Of a stretch of DNA of 64,000 nt, positions 11,201 to 22,920 are shown one piece after another; within the stretch, counting starts at the first letter, position 1, and each line of letters begins with the position of its first letter. The position numbers and the translations under genes were made by a program. This DNA is from Anaeramoeba flamelloides. Its lineage: Eukaryota; Metamonada; Anaeramoebidae. A model generated the notes under the pieces. It was not told the origin of the DNA and did no database searches. It saw nothing but the letters and a program-made list of their open reading frames with translations. The stretch covers positions 9,921,001 to 9,985,000 of the forward strand of contig JANTQA010000008.1 of the NCBI GenBank assembly GCA_027625915.1. Reading direction: 5' to 3'.

Positions 11201-13585
11201 TAAACTGAGAAAAAAATATTGAAATGTCCATTAAAGTACAGTGATGTTCTTCTAACACATTGTAAATTACCTTGGGCTTCTAGAGTTTTGGGTTTCGTTT
11301 CTAAAATCTAAAGATTTTTTAAATAAAAACAATAGTTAGCAAACACTACCAAAAGATTTTCGAGAGTGATAATTTTGGTGTTAAATCTAAAGATTTTCGA
11401 AAATAAAACCTAGATGTAAGAAACACATGACACTCTAAAACACTCCACGACAACCCGTGAAACTTGCGAAAACCAAACAATGATCTTTTTTAAAAAAATT
11501 TATTTATTAATCAAAGATATTTAAATTATCCATCAAGTTCAACAATTCAAAAATTCAGAACATTTACCAACTGCTTAAATAGATATTATTATGTAATAAA
11601 TAAAAATTCAAATCAATTTTGTCCTTTATGTTTAAAATATGAACATAAAGAAATAATAGAAAATATTGATCATTTTTATGGGTGTGTACTTCCTATGAAA
11701 AAGATAAATTAATTTTTCTGAAAAAGTTAAAAGAATTAAATTTTAATGAAATAATTTTAAATTATGATGGCTTAAAATTATTTTCGTTAATTAATAATCG
11801 TAAAATCTATGATTTCACGCTTAAATTTCTGAAAGGGAATTTAAGTAAAAGGGCACTTAGAGTGTAATTTACACTTCCTCCTCAATAAAAAAAAAAAAAC
11901 AATGATCTTTTTTTTTTTTTTTCTATAATCAAAGAGAATAAAGTAAAATTAAAAATTTACTTATTCTTTTTGAATTAAAAAAAAAAAAAAAAAACAAAGG
12001 TGCTTTGTTTTCATTATTACTTTATTAACCACCAAAAATAATTTATTTGCTAGATCTTGAGAACTAAATTTTCAAAAAGAAAAGGATTTTAAGAGGGTCT
12101 CATTTGCAGAATAGTTAAACAAAATACTAATAAATTATCTTTGATTTATTCATAATAATAATGATTATATATATATATATATATATATCTATATCTATTA
12201 TTATAACAAAATAGCTATTGGATATTGCCATTCACAAGATATTGTACACCGGGATATTAAACCTGAAAACATTATTATTAATAAAATGTACAAAATAAAG
12301 ATAATTGATTTTGGAATTTCAAATTTTGTAAAAAAAAATGAATTATTATCTACAAATTGTGGTTCGCCACTTTATACTGCACCAGAAGTTTGGAAGGGTA
12401 AGCACTATAATGGGAAAAAAGCTGATATTTGGAGTCTTGGAATTGTATTGTATCTTTTAGTTTGTGGCAAACCACCCTTTTATGAACATAACAACATATT
12501 ACCAAATAATATCACTTATCCATTGTAAATATTTATTTTCTTTATTTTTTTTTTTTTTTTTCATTTGATTAATTTTTGAATTTTTTTTTTCCCATTTCTC
12601 ATTCTTTGTCTATTAAAATCGATATTATCTTTATAATTTTCATTATTTATTTATTTTTTCGGAAATAATCTTACAAAAATGAAACAATACCTCTTTTCAA
12701 TACCTAATGAACAGAGGTCTATCAGAAAGCCTTGTTTCATTGATTAAAAAAACTTTAAGCTACTATCCTATGAAACGCCCCTCTTGCAAGAAAATACTTA
12801 AACACGAATGGCTTACTGAAAATAAAAAATTAGAAAAAATCTTGGAATCTGAGATTATTGAACTGCCAAAAACGAACAATTACGAAAATTTAAAAAACAA
12901 AATAAATATTAATAACATTAGTAATGACAGTAACGAGACGACAAAACTGAAAACCACAAAACAAACTTCAAATGAAATTCAAAGCTCAACTACCAATAAC
13001 TTTAGTGATATTGTTAATGAAACAAGTAATAAAACGAGTAATAAAACAAATAGTATTCATATCAAAGAAGAAGAAGATATTGTACATAAATCTCAAGTTT
13101 TTGATTTTGAAAATAATAAAATAAAAATTGATCAATCAATTAAAGTTGAAATTTCAAATTTTGAAATAGAGATTTCCAAATTATCAAAGCCTAGAGAGAA
13201 CAAAATTAAAAAATTTTATCAAAAATTTAAAACTAAAATAAAACGTAAAAAAAAAAAAAAATCTAAAAAGGAACCTTTTGAAGAATTTGAAATATTTGAT
13301 ATTGAAAAAGAAATCATAGAAAAAAATGAAAAGGAATTTGAAAAGGATTATAATCAAAATGAAAAAGAAATTTTAAAAGAAAAAAACAGTGATTTACTAA
13401 CATCGGATGAAGATAGCTACAAGAAAAAAGAAAAGGAGACGGAAAGGGAAAAGAAACTTAAAAAGAAAAAGAAGAAGAAAAAGAAGAAGAAAAAGAGTAT
13501 GAAAAAGAAAAAGAAAAAGAAAAATACGAAGAAAAAGACGAAGAAGAATAATAAAAAGAAAAAGAAAATAAAAAAGAAAAAATAA
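8256..13585 (+). CDS. serine/threonine protein kinase, CAMK/AMPK-like, with Lys-rich tail
   Basis: Transfers phosphate from ATP to Ser/Thr. Four exons, 8256-8393, 8560-8815, 12215-12524 and 12715-13585, keep frame and give 524 residues. Visible are the glycine loop GYGSNSKV (28-35), VAIK with Lys50, the helix C Glu70, HRDIKPEN with Asp145, DFG with Asp163, and APE at 187-189. CGSPLYTAPE and WSLGIVLYLLVCGKPPF are typical of the CAMKL/AMPK group. The kinase domain ends near residue 268 at a HEWL segment. The tail is Asn/Thr-rich, then acidic, then almost pure Lys/Glu, with no recognisable UBA or autoinhibitory motif. Introns are 166, 3399 and 190 bases; the second is exceptional. The third acceptor is chosen for phase and for the GLSESLVSLIKK join. 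The subfamily is inferred. Confidence 0.9.
10480..11460. mobile_element. element with two palindromic stem-loops and inverted ends
   Basis: Two hairpins, at about 10509-10587 and 10677-10757, each pair AGGTTTTCCAGAATT with AATTC.GGAAAACCT around an AGTAAAA loop. They follow GTGTCTTAGAGTGCCGTCAA (10487). A related end in inverse orientation, GACACTCTAAAACACT, lies near 11431. Similar hairpins or ends occur at 28.98, 31.55-31.93 and 60.48-60.66 kb. It is probably a non-autonomous TIR element; the boundaries are approximate. Confidence 0.5.
11475..11913 (+). mobile_element. 5'-truncated LINE 3' end with target-site duplication
   Basis: A non-LTR retrotransposon remnant. Its frames encode the C-terminal end of the pol protein, with a CPLC...DHFYGC knuckle of CCHC type preceded by LNRYYYVINKN, and later LKFLKGNLSKRAL. 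At least one frame change separates the two parts. It ends in CCTCCTCAATAAAA and a poly-A run. The 17 bases AAACAATGATCTTTTTT flank it at 11475-11491 and again at 11897-11913, a clear target-site duplication. Only about 405 bases were inserted, so it could never move again on its own. It lies in the kinase intron in the sense direction. Relatives are at 31.98 and 59.26 kb. Confidence 0.85.
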
Positions 13586-16304
13586 ATAAAAGACGAATGT
13601 TAAAATAGACAAAATGAGATTAAAGATGAATGCTAAAATAGAGGAAATGAGATTAAAGATGAATTGTAAAATAGAGAAAATGAAATAAAGCAAAGTAAGA
13701 AAGAAAATGATCACCAAAAAAAAATGGTTTAAGAAAAAGATATTAAACAACTAAAATTATCAAAGCAAAAGCATAAAAGTAAAAGTATAAAAACAAAAAT
13801 ACTAACATAGAAATTTATCTCATTATAATTTTAAAACTCATAAATTATTGATAGTAGTAATTTAAATCTTTCAAAATATTTATTACTTTCTTTGAAAGTG
13901 CTTATATTGAAAAAAAAAAAAATTATCTTTAACTTGGAAACGATCATATTTATTTGATTAAAAAGATCACAAGAAATTCAAATTTGAGATCAAAAAATGA
14001 ACCAGTTGCCACAAAAAGAGATATAATTAATTATAGACACGCATACAGCCACGTTGGCGCATGAACACAAATGCATAAACAGACACTGTTTGAATACAAT
14101 TAAACAAATTTTCAATTTTTGTTTCGGCAGATAATTAACAATAGCTATTGATGCAATTTTTAAATACAAAATATACCATGAATCGATTTACGGACAAAGA
14201 ATAACCATGCTTTTAAATTTTTAACAAAAAATATAAATAATTAATTATTAATTCAATTATTTATCTTTTTTTTGAACAAAAATTTGAAATGAATAACGAT
14301 TTCTCATTTTGAAAAGATCAAAATTTTAAAAATATTTTTATCTTTTTAAAAATTTGTAATTTTAATATCCCTTTTTTTCGTAAAACAAATTTTTTAATCA
14401 AAAAGATAAGCGAAGAATTACAAAGATTTTTTTAAAGGTTTTTTTCGTAAAATGTAGACATTTGTAGTTTATATGCATTTGTAAACAATTTTTTTTTTTT
14501 TCTCACAATCAGCTTCATAAATACAAATTCTGTTTGATCAGAGCAAGACACTCCATTTATTATGACTCATTTTTAATCCTGATTTTAAATGAATGATAGT
14601 TGCGATGCAAATGTATTCTATTTTTAATCTTCAAAAATATATATATATGGTATTCGCGGAAAGTAACCTAGTTCCAGGTGTGTAAGAGTCAAATTACCGC
14701 CCTGAAAAAAATCTAAAAATGTCGATAATCTACAAATGTCTATAGAAATTACACCCAGCCCTTTTTAATAGTCAATGTAATTTATATCCATTTGTTTTAT
14801 GTAAATGGGATATGTGTTGAATATTTAACATATTTTTTTTAATAATAAAAAATAATACATTCTATTGAATTTTTTTTTTTTACTTTTGTTAAAGTTTTTA
14901 TATTTTGAATCGAAGATTTAAATTTATTTGAAAGATCAAGCAATCATATAAAACAATAAACAAAGGAATCAAAATGTGGAAAATGGAAGGGATAAATACT
15001 ATTTCTACGAATTGAATAACTTATTGTATTTTGATTTGAATAAACAAATACTATTTACTTATTAAAAATAGAAATTCTAATCTATGAATGATAATTTATT
15101 CAATAATTGAAAAAAAGTATTTTTTTTTTTGAAAATTCATTCTTTAATCCTTGTTATTAAAATAAAAAGGGTTTTGTCTTGACAGTATACTTCTCTCTTA
15201 TGAAATTTTAGTACTGTATTTTTTTTTTTTCTATAAAGTTATTAACAAAATAATCAAGTTAAAAATCTTGGAATAACATTTCTCAAATTTAACTCTCAAT
15301 TCAAGTCAAATAAATTCCCAATAGAAATTATTCGAACTGTTTTCAAATTATTCTTACTTTTCCAATAGTATTAGACAAACATGTTTTTACGTTATGTAAT
15401 CAAGATCTTGTAATAAAATAAAAATTTGTAAATGAATTAAATATCATAATGTAAAAGAAAAAAAAATAAAAAAAACTAAAGTGTGAAAAAATGATTTCTC
15501 TTTGGAAATTTCTAAAATAGATTTATCTTCACATACCCATACAGACACTTAAAATAGGTATCATTAATATATTGCAATATGAGTAGAATTTTTAGAAATG
15601 AGTTAATCCTTGATTGATTGTATTATTAGATTGGTACAATTCCTATTTTTTCTTTAAAGGGAAAATTAAGAAAAAATATTTTTACACTTAAAATAGTGGG
15701 AAAGGTCTTTTTTATTTGATAAATAATCATAATTTTGAAGTTGTGAATCTTAGGAATAATAACAGGTATTTAGAAAAATAATAATAAAGTTAAATGAAAA
15801 GTTCTTCACTTTTAAGTATTATATTACTTTTAGGTTAAAAATATAAATATGTTATTAAGTTTTCTGTAAAAAAAAAAAAACAAATTATTTTTTTAAATAG
15901 AAAAATTAGATTAGAAAAAGAAATTTAACCTATTCAGAACCTGATAATTATTGGATTTAATAAACTATTGTTTTGTATTTCTTTACTAGAAAAAAAATTT
16001 TTTTGAATTAATTGTTTTGTTTTTGTAAAGAAATAAAAACGATATTCAGTGATCTTTCAATTTTTTTTTAAAAATCAGGTTAATCTTCTAAATATAATTT
16101 AAAATTTTCAATTTATTCAATTTAAAAGTTAATTATCAACTCTTTGGGACTAAATATAAGTTGAATATTTTGTTGTTGAAATTTAAAAGATAATATATCC
16201 TCCCCCCCCAAAAAAAAAAAAAAGGATAAGTAATTTATTTTGTAAAAATTCCTTGTAAGTAGTATATACCCATTTTAGTGTTTAAATGACTTGCTTTATT
16301 AAAG

Positions 16305-16800
16305 CTATTTAGAAGAAAGTAGGGTAAATTTATTTTATATATATCATCATCAAACCCAATCACCAAAAAAATATGTAAATATAGAAATATATAAGAAAGT
16401 ATTTCTTGATTTTTAATAATAACACAATTTATTTGTTAGTATTGAATTATATAAACAAAAGAAATTTAAAATTTCTGATTTCATTTTTTTATGATATTTT
16501 TTTGGTCTGAAATAGGATATTGATTATTGGTTATTTTGATACAAAAAATATTTATCCAAAGACGTGTAATCTTAATAAATTTTACCTTAAAATGAAGGAC
16601 TTTAAATAGTTTTTTAAAGTTTATGAAAATTATTTAAATGGATAAAATATTGTTCATTTTTTTTTATTTATTTTAGAAATAACTTGATTATTTTAAAAAA
16701 ACTCGAGATTTTTTTACATTTTTTGGAAATATTCCGATGAGAATATTTTAAAATAAATAAAATAGAAAAGATCCAATTTTAATCTCTATTTTCAAGTGAT
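16305..16800 (+). mobile_element. decayed solitary copy of the 61-62 kb element (B-A' order)
   Basis: AAGAAAGTAGGGTAAATTTA, ACCCAATC and the following 230 bases match block B of the 61-62 kb structure. About 90 bases later, TTTTTTGGAAATATT.CC and ATATTTTAAAATAAATA match block A'. This gives an independent copy in B-A' order, which helps to read the nested structure. Its right end is not clear and a MITE follows at 16861. Confidence 0.5.
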
Positions 16801-16860
16801 TTTTTTACAATAAGAGAAAAATCAAGTGGAAATTTACTGTTCTTTCCAATTCAAATATTA

Positions 16861-17056
16861 CAGTCAGTTCCACTTTTAAGACTTAAACATTCAACAAAAT
16901 TTAATAAACAAAAAAATTTCAAATTAAGGCACTAAAATCAGAAATTTTTTTTTGACAAAGTATTTTACTTTGATCCAAAAAGTGTGCCTTAATTTGAGTT
17001 TTTTCTGTACCTTAAATTTCGTTGAAAGTTTGTGCGTAAAAAGTGGAACTGATTGT
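16861..17056. mobile_element. palindromic MITE, family 1, copy 2
   Basis: Begins CAGTCAGTTCCACTTTTAAG after TTA and ends TGGAACTGATTGTA. The arms are about 80 bases. The loop is GACAAAGTATTTTACTT. Confidence 0.85.
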
Positions 17057-17651
17057 AGTTAAAAATATCAAAAGCATATCAAAATTCTCACCGATTTAAT
17101 AATTCAATCGCAATACTGGTATTTGAATTATAAACAAGAAAAAATTTTCATTTCCTTTTACAATTTCCAATTTTCTTAAATAAATAGACTTCTCAAAGAA
17201 GCAAGATTGTAATTTGTGGTATTTATTTGAAAAAAGAAATAGAAAATTCAGTGAAAATTATTCCCGTTTAGAATTCAAATACCAGTATTATTCAGATATC
17301 TTTAAACTTTCTCTCTTGATTAAAACTTATAAGAAAAACTTTTATAGAATCATTATTTGTTGAAAAGTTATGAAAATCAGATAAAATTGATTTGTACCAA
17401 AACACTCGCAATAAAAATAAAATAAATTGTCTTGAAAAAAAAAAAAGATCAATATTTTTAACCTTTCTTCTAAGACAGGGAAAATGAATCTTTTTATTTA
17501 AAAGACATTCACTTATGAACTTTTTTAAATTCTGAACCAGAAAATCATTTGGAGTGTATTTTTTTTTTTAGTCGAGCAGGCTGTAAAACAAAAAAAAAAC
17601 TTGAATTAAAATTGTAATTTAAATAAAGTTATCTTTTGAAAGCAGATAACG

Positions 17652-18770
17652 TTAATTGTGATTCACATTCCACATTCTACCAAGTTTGTCTGCTTCAAGA
17701 ATGGCGTCCATTATTGTTTGTCTGTCGAATTTATAAGGAAGGTTATGTATTGTTTCACCTTCTGCCATTGACTTTTCTGCAACCTTGCGAAGCCCGCTTG
17801 TGATGAAATTATTCTTGGATGTATTGATTCCAATTTGGGAAAGTGTTATTGGAAGGTTTACGCTTGAACAAAAATTAAGAACCTGGTTAATTGTTTCTTT
17901 TGGCTCATGATCTAAGATCAGCTGTACTAAGGTGCCAAAAGCCACCTTTTCTCCATGTAGAAACTTCTGAGTTGCAGGTATTGTGCTGAATCCGTTATGG
18001 ATTGCATGTGCAGCTGCGAGCCCGCCTGACTCGAAGCCCACACCAGACAACAGCGTATTTGCTTCAACAACCCTTTCAAGAGCCGTTGAAACGGTCTGAT
18101 TTTGGCAATCAATGAAGGCCTGTTTTCCGAATTCAATCAGCGAATCGTAGCATAGCCTTGATAATGCCAATGAAGAAGGAGATGTTCTCCCCCCAAGGCA
18201 ATTTATTGCCCCAGATCTTAGGCATGCTCTTGCCTCCCAATATGTTGCAAGGGCATCCCCCATCCCACTGACAAGCGTTCTCGGTGGGGATTTAGCAACC
18301 ACCGATGTGTCGACGATAACGAGATCGGGGCTTCTTGGGAAAAACTCATACCTTTCAAAGACTCCGGTTTCGGAATAGACCACAGACAACGCAGAGCAAG
18401 GCGCATCGGTTGACGCAATTGTTGGAACTACAACCACAGGCTTTTTGTTGAGGTTTGCAACAAGCTTCATCGTGTCAATAGATTTGCCTCCGCCAATGCC
18501 AATGATTAGATCATAGTCATTACGCGATACCAAAGAGCTTAGCCTGTCGATTTCTTTATTACAACACTCACCACGGAAACATTCTTCATCGTATTCTAAT
18601 CGATTCTCTTTGAGTGTCTCCATTAATAACCCACAAGACACCAAGGACCTTTTTCCTCCAACAATCAGACTACGAAGGCTTTTCTTTCCAATAAACTTAT
18701 TCAAGTATTCGGGAAATTTCGAGAGAACGTTTGCTCCTTGGATGTATCTTCCTGGGCCACCAAAAATCAT
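17652..18770 (-). CDS. gldA: glycerol dehydrogenase, GldA-type (NAD-dependent, metal-binding)
   Basis: Oxidises glycerol to dihydroxyacetone with NAD+ (or the reverse), in the group III iron/zinc alcohol dehydrogenase family. It is 372 residues, close to the bacterial length of about 367. The NAD-binding GIGGGKSID is at 91-99 and substrate-side Asp is in STDAPCS (122). The three metal ligands are Asp172 in GMGDAL, His255 in AAAHAIHNG and His272 in FLHGEK. All key residues are present, so it should be active, and with no evident targeting peptide it is probably cytosolic. It is a single exon; sampled lines are about 45% GC against about 20% around it. Since the family is mainly bacterial, lateral transfer is likely. 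It may serve glycerol fermentation or NADH balance in an anaerobe. Confidence 0.95.
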   Translation of the reverse strand: MIFGGPGRYIQGANVLSKFPEYLNKFIGKKSLRSLIVGGKRSLVSCGLLMETLKENRLEYDEECFRGECCNKEIDRLSSLVSRNDYDLIIGIGGGKSIDTMKLVANLNKKPVVVVPTIASTDAPCSALSVVYSETGVFERYEFFPRSPDLVIVDTSVVAKSPPRTLVSGMGDALATYWEARACLRSGAINCLGGRTSPSSLALSRLCYDSLIEFGKQAFIDCQNQTVSTALERVVEANTLLSGVGFESGGLAAAHAIHNGFSTIPATQKFLHGEKVAFGTLVQLILDHEPKETINQVLNFCSSVNLPITLSQIGINTSKNNFITSGLRKVAEKSMAEGETIHNLPYKFDRQTIMDAILEADKLGRMWNVNHN

Positions 18771-20690
18771 GTGAATTCAATTATTTTTGAAAGTTGAAAA
18801 AAAAATGATTTCCCAAGAATATGGTATTCAAAATGTTATTATTCGATTGTGTTTGGTAAACCTTGAAAAATTCTTTATATTTTTTTATGAATGGTGTTTA
18901 CTTTTGTTACAAATAAATGATAAGAGGATTTTTGCATATTACCAATAAATTCAAATTTATTGTATTTAATTTTTCTTTCAATTTCCATCTTTGAATCTCA
19001 ATGAAACTCACTTTTAAATCAACCCAAGAGAAACAATCTTTGGAAAATCAAGTCAATTTTACATAGTTTCTTCAAATTTAAACATTTATAATGGGCTAAT
19101 TCAAGCTTGTATAATAAATTTGTTAAATGGAAAATGAATTAAAAATTTTCAGATATTTCTTTGAATTTATCAGTAGTTCATTTATAGGTTTGTAAAATTA
19201 ATTTTTTCTTCCTGTAAATAAGGAAAAATTAAATTAGATTTGATATTTGGTACTTGGTGTTGTTTGGTTGATTTGTTCTCATAAATCAAATTAGGAGACA
19301 AGTCAAAAAACTGGAAAATAAAATAAGAAATAATTTTTTTATCCAAAATTTTGACCATTTTTACCCTCTTTTTTTAAGGAAGGTTAGGTCTTGTTATTAG
19401 TTCAGATGAATTCTTTTTATATGGTTTATGTTTTTAATTTTTGTGTTTTAGAAAAGTATTTTTGAAAAATTGTTTTTTAAAAAAACAATTATAAATTTTG
19501 AGTCTTTTCCAATCAGCCAGTTTTTCTTTTTTTTTAAATGCCACAGCCAATATATGCCCATACTACCCAAAAAACACTAAAAATGGAAAACTGGACAAAT
19601 ATGTTCCATTAAAAAAATTAAAATTACTAAATGAAAAAATCAAAATCTATAAAGTTTCCTTTTAACTTTTTCTTGAAAACATTTTTTGCCAAAACGATTG
19701 TATTCAAAGTTGAAATTATGTATATTTTTATATAAATTTCCCATTTTAACTCATTTACTAAAAAAAATTCGAAATTATCGGAATTTTATTTTCCTAAAAG
19801 CTACTAATTTGGTCTTCAAATGTTTTTTTATTTTTAAAAGGCAAAATTAAAAAAAAAGTTATTTAAAAAAGATAAACTCTCTGGAAAATAGCCTAATTTA
19901 ATATATTGACTTATTCTTTGATTTAAAAATTTTCTCAACCCCAATTTTTCAAAAAAAAATGTAAAAGTGTACAGAAATTTCAAAAAATATTTTGGATATT
20001 CAAAAGTTGAGATTTTTTTTATTCTAAAAAAAAAAATTATCCCAGTGTTTAATTGAATTAAGTTAGAAGCTAGATTTTGAAAAATATTAATCAGAAAAAA
20101 TAATGTTTTTTATAATTAGGTTATATTGGTGTAAGAAAACTTATTTTCTGATTTCTTTGGGTTTTAAAAAATTTATGTTGTCGAAATCAATAATTGTTTT
20201 TTTTTTTTGTTAAACATTTGACTGTTTGTTTTCAAATTTCAAATAATTCTATTTTATTTTTTTTTTTAACAAAAAAAAAAAAAAAAAGATCTTGAAATTG
20301 AACACATCAGTTTCTCTATCTTTATTGTTAAAATTATACTTTTGAAAAAAAAATAGAAAAAACTTTTAAGCATTAAAAATAGAAAAAAAATTCTTAGAAA
20401 ACTATTTCTTTAATAACATTTTGAGTATTCTTTTTTTCCCAACATTTTCCTTTAAAATAAAACTAAACACCCATGAAAATTCAAAATTCGAATAGTATCC
20501 TACATCCACTCAAGTTCTTTACTTAATCATTTTCCAATCTAAATAAAAAGCCAGAATTATTTCTACACCCTTAAAGCAAAATCTGAAAAAAAAAAAATTA
20601 TCAAACCAAACTTTTCAAAAACATCATTAAAATTATTTGAAAAATAATAGAAGAAAAAAATACTGATACACACCTGAAAAAATTATTTCT

Positions 20691-21051
20691 GAATTTTTCA
20701 TGTTTTTTTTTAGTTTATATTGTGATTTTTCATAAATTGTGATATTTTTTGGTATCTCCTCAACTACCAGGAAACTTGAAAATATATTGGACATATTTAG
20801 TAACATTCTATTATATTTAACAAATAAAGGAACTGATTTTAAGATTATATTTCAAGAGAAAATCGAAAATACTTTTCTCAAATTCAAACAAACCCAAAAA
20901 TATCCCATAGTTTATTAAATGGAATTTGTTGTCATTTAATAACATCAAATATATTTTCAAGTTTCCTGGTAGTTGAGGATATATCAGAAAAATATCACTA
21001 TTCAGGAAAAATCACAATTATAATAAAAAAAACATCAAAAATTCAAAAATC
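20691..21051. mobile_element. hairpin (long-TIR) element, about 360 bases
   Basis: The left arm (20691-20812) and right arm (about 20930-21051) are inverted copies. Both contain CCTCAACTACCAGGAAACTT followed by GAAAATATATT, and TTGTGATTTTTC nearer the end. The loop of about 115 bases shows no coding frame. It is probably a non-autonomous DNA element. I found no second copy. Confidence 0.65.
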
Positions 21052-21121
21052 ATTTTTTATATATACATTACACTTTACACTTTTAAAAATAATTTTTTGA
21101 AATTGAACTCAAATTGCTTTA

Positions 21122-21370
21122 TCATTTTGATAAGTATCTAATAGCACCCAAAAACTTACCAACAAGTGAAGTGCAATGATTGATCTCCAAAAAATCAACA
21201 TTGAGAAGCAATGAGGATATTTTTGGAGAAAACTTCCCCAAAGAACAGACATTCAATTTCCAATTTGAATTGTTGTGAAAATTAATTTTGAATAAATCTA
21301 TGTTAGTTTTAAAGTGTTGATTATTTGCATTTTTCGAGATCTCAAAGAATTCTTTTTTGATTTTCTTCAT
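21122..21370 (-). other. open fragment of an unidentified Leu-rich gene family
   Basis: The frame begins MKKIKKEFFEISKNA and contains LLLNVDFLEINHCTSLVG, 82 residues, with a leucine-spaced pattern that resembles a leucine-rich repeat. The homologous stretch at 2.94-3.15 kb is broken. With no other exon found here, this looks like a stranded piece of a gene rather than a whole one. Confidence 0.35.
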
Positions 21371-22920
21371 TTTTTAAATGAGTACTGACATATTTAAATA
21401 TTAATGAAGAAAAAAAAATAAATAAAGATCGTTATTTAAGGAAGTAAGTATATTTTACCATTTTGAAAAATTTTAATTGTATAAACCTTACTGACAATGA
21501 TTTTATGAGTGCCAGCAGATATTGAAACTTTGAAACCAAAATACCATTCACTAGTCTATTCGTGAAAAGAATCAAAGTAATTTAGAGTTGAATCTTTAAA
21601 TTTTTCAATTTTTTGAACATTTTTTTCGATTCAATTTTTGGTTTTATTAAATTTGGATTGGATCTTGAAATGTTTTTATACAAACGAGTGAAATTAATCC
21701 AACAATAAACCAAAAAAATATACCCCAAAAAGGTGTGTATTTGAAACAAATGTTTTCTTTTTGAAGACCAAACAGAAAAGATCACCATTCCAAATAAATT
21801 TGTATAAATCAAGAATGAAAAAAAAAATATTCGATATTAAATTATTTTCGAAGATTTGTTTTTTTTTATCTTCTTAGTTTGTATGAATCCAAACAATTTT
21901 TTACCTTGAATTTCTCGCCCCATTATTATTTATTATTATTTTATAAAATATTTTTTTTTAAATTAACTTTCAAAATTCTAGTTTTAAATATTTAATCAAA
22001 CCAAGTCAAAATAAAGAAGACTATTTCAAAAATTAAAATAAAGAAATTGAATTCTCTGAACTAAAAAACAGTTACAAAAGATTCAAATTAAAATAAATGA
22101 AAAATTGACTAAAAATTTAAATCAGAATTCAGAATTATTTTTATTTCTCATTTTAATAGAAAATAAATAATTATCAAATCAAACGAATTTGTCCAATAAA
22201 TCCTTACTCTCAAGAAGAATTTGCAAAGTATGCTATTTTTCTGTTTAAAACTAGAATTAGATGACATAAATAAAAATAACATTTTTAAATTCTTTTTGTT
22301 TATTCTTTAGAAAGAAACAGTAATTTGTTTATCAAAAATTTTACAAACAAAATTATTTTCATGAAGAATTAAAAACAAAACCAAATTAAGAATAAGTAAT
22401 TGTGCCAAATATTATAGATAAGATCAAGAAATAAATGATTTTTATTTATTTTTTCTAAATCAATTTTTTCATTTTTTTGAATTCCATTTTTTAGATGGAG
22501 TGGAAAATATATTATACAAAGATATATTCCAACTCTAGTATTTCTTAAAATGTCAATGTATTTGGCTAAAGAAATGATTTTAAAGAATTCAGTTTTACAT
22601 AAATAGTGGCACTCAAAAAATGAAAAATCTACTTACCCTCTTAACAAAATACATCAAAGAAGAACCAAAAAAAAAATGAAATTTAATAAATTGTATTTTT
22701 ATTGTTAAATGTGAAGATCAAAAAAAGATTTTTAAACATCAATTAAAAGAGAATGAAGGTTAATAAAAAAAATAAATAAAAAGGCACTGAGAACTTTCAA
22801 TTTCTCAATTTTTAGATGTTTAACAAATAGTAATCATAACTTTGAGATTTATTAAATAATAAAATCTTATTATTGATTTTTGCGGATTACTTTGAAATTT
22901 GAATTTTGATTTTAATTGAT

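Larger units (their letters stand above)
8816..12214 (+). other. 3.4 kb intron 2 of the kinase gene
   Basis: Donor GGTAAAAG and acceptor AAAATAG fall between IWSQIVK and AIGYCHSQDIVHRD, so the two kinase exons join in frame at a well-conserved place. Other small introns here are 128-284 bases. This one contains hairpin-bearing repeats (10.48-11.46 kb), a truncated LINE (11.49-11.90 kb) with its target-site duplication, and (TA)n near 12.17 kb. The first 1 kb (8.9-9.8 kb) has GC-richer islands on both strands, including an open minus-strand frame at 9533-9769 without an ATG start, but no gene I can assemble. Confidence 0.85.
13586..17651. other. intergenic, 4 kb, between kinase and glycerol dehydrogenase
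   Basis: No gene seen. A weak inverted pair (TAGACATTTGTAG near 14457 and its complement near 14733) may bound an old element. The GC-richer stretch 14.66-14.77 kb is unexplained. It also contains the decayed element at 16.3 kb and a MITE at 16.86 kb. Confidence 0.55.
18771..22920. other. intergenic, 4.1 kb
   Basis: No gene assembled. It holds a TIR element at 20.69-21.05 kb and, next to it, a minus-strand open frame at 21122-21370, itself a copy of the fragment at 2.94 kb. The rest is homopolymer-rich AT sequence. Confidence 0.55.
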
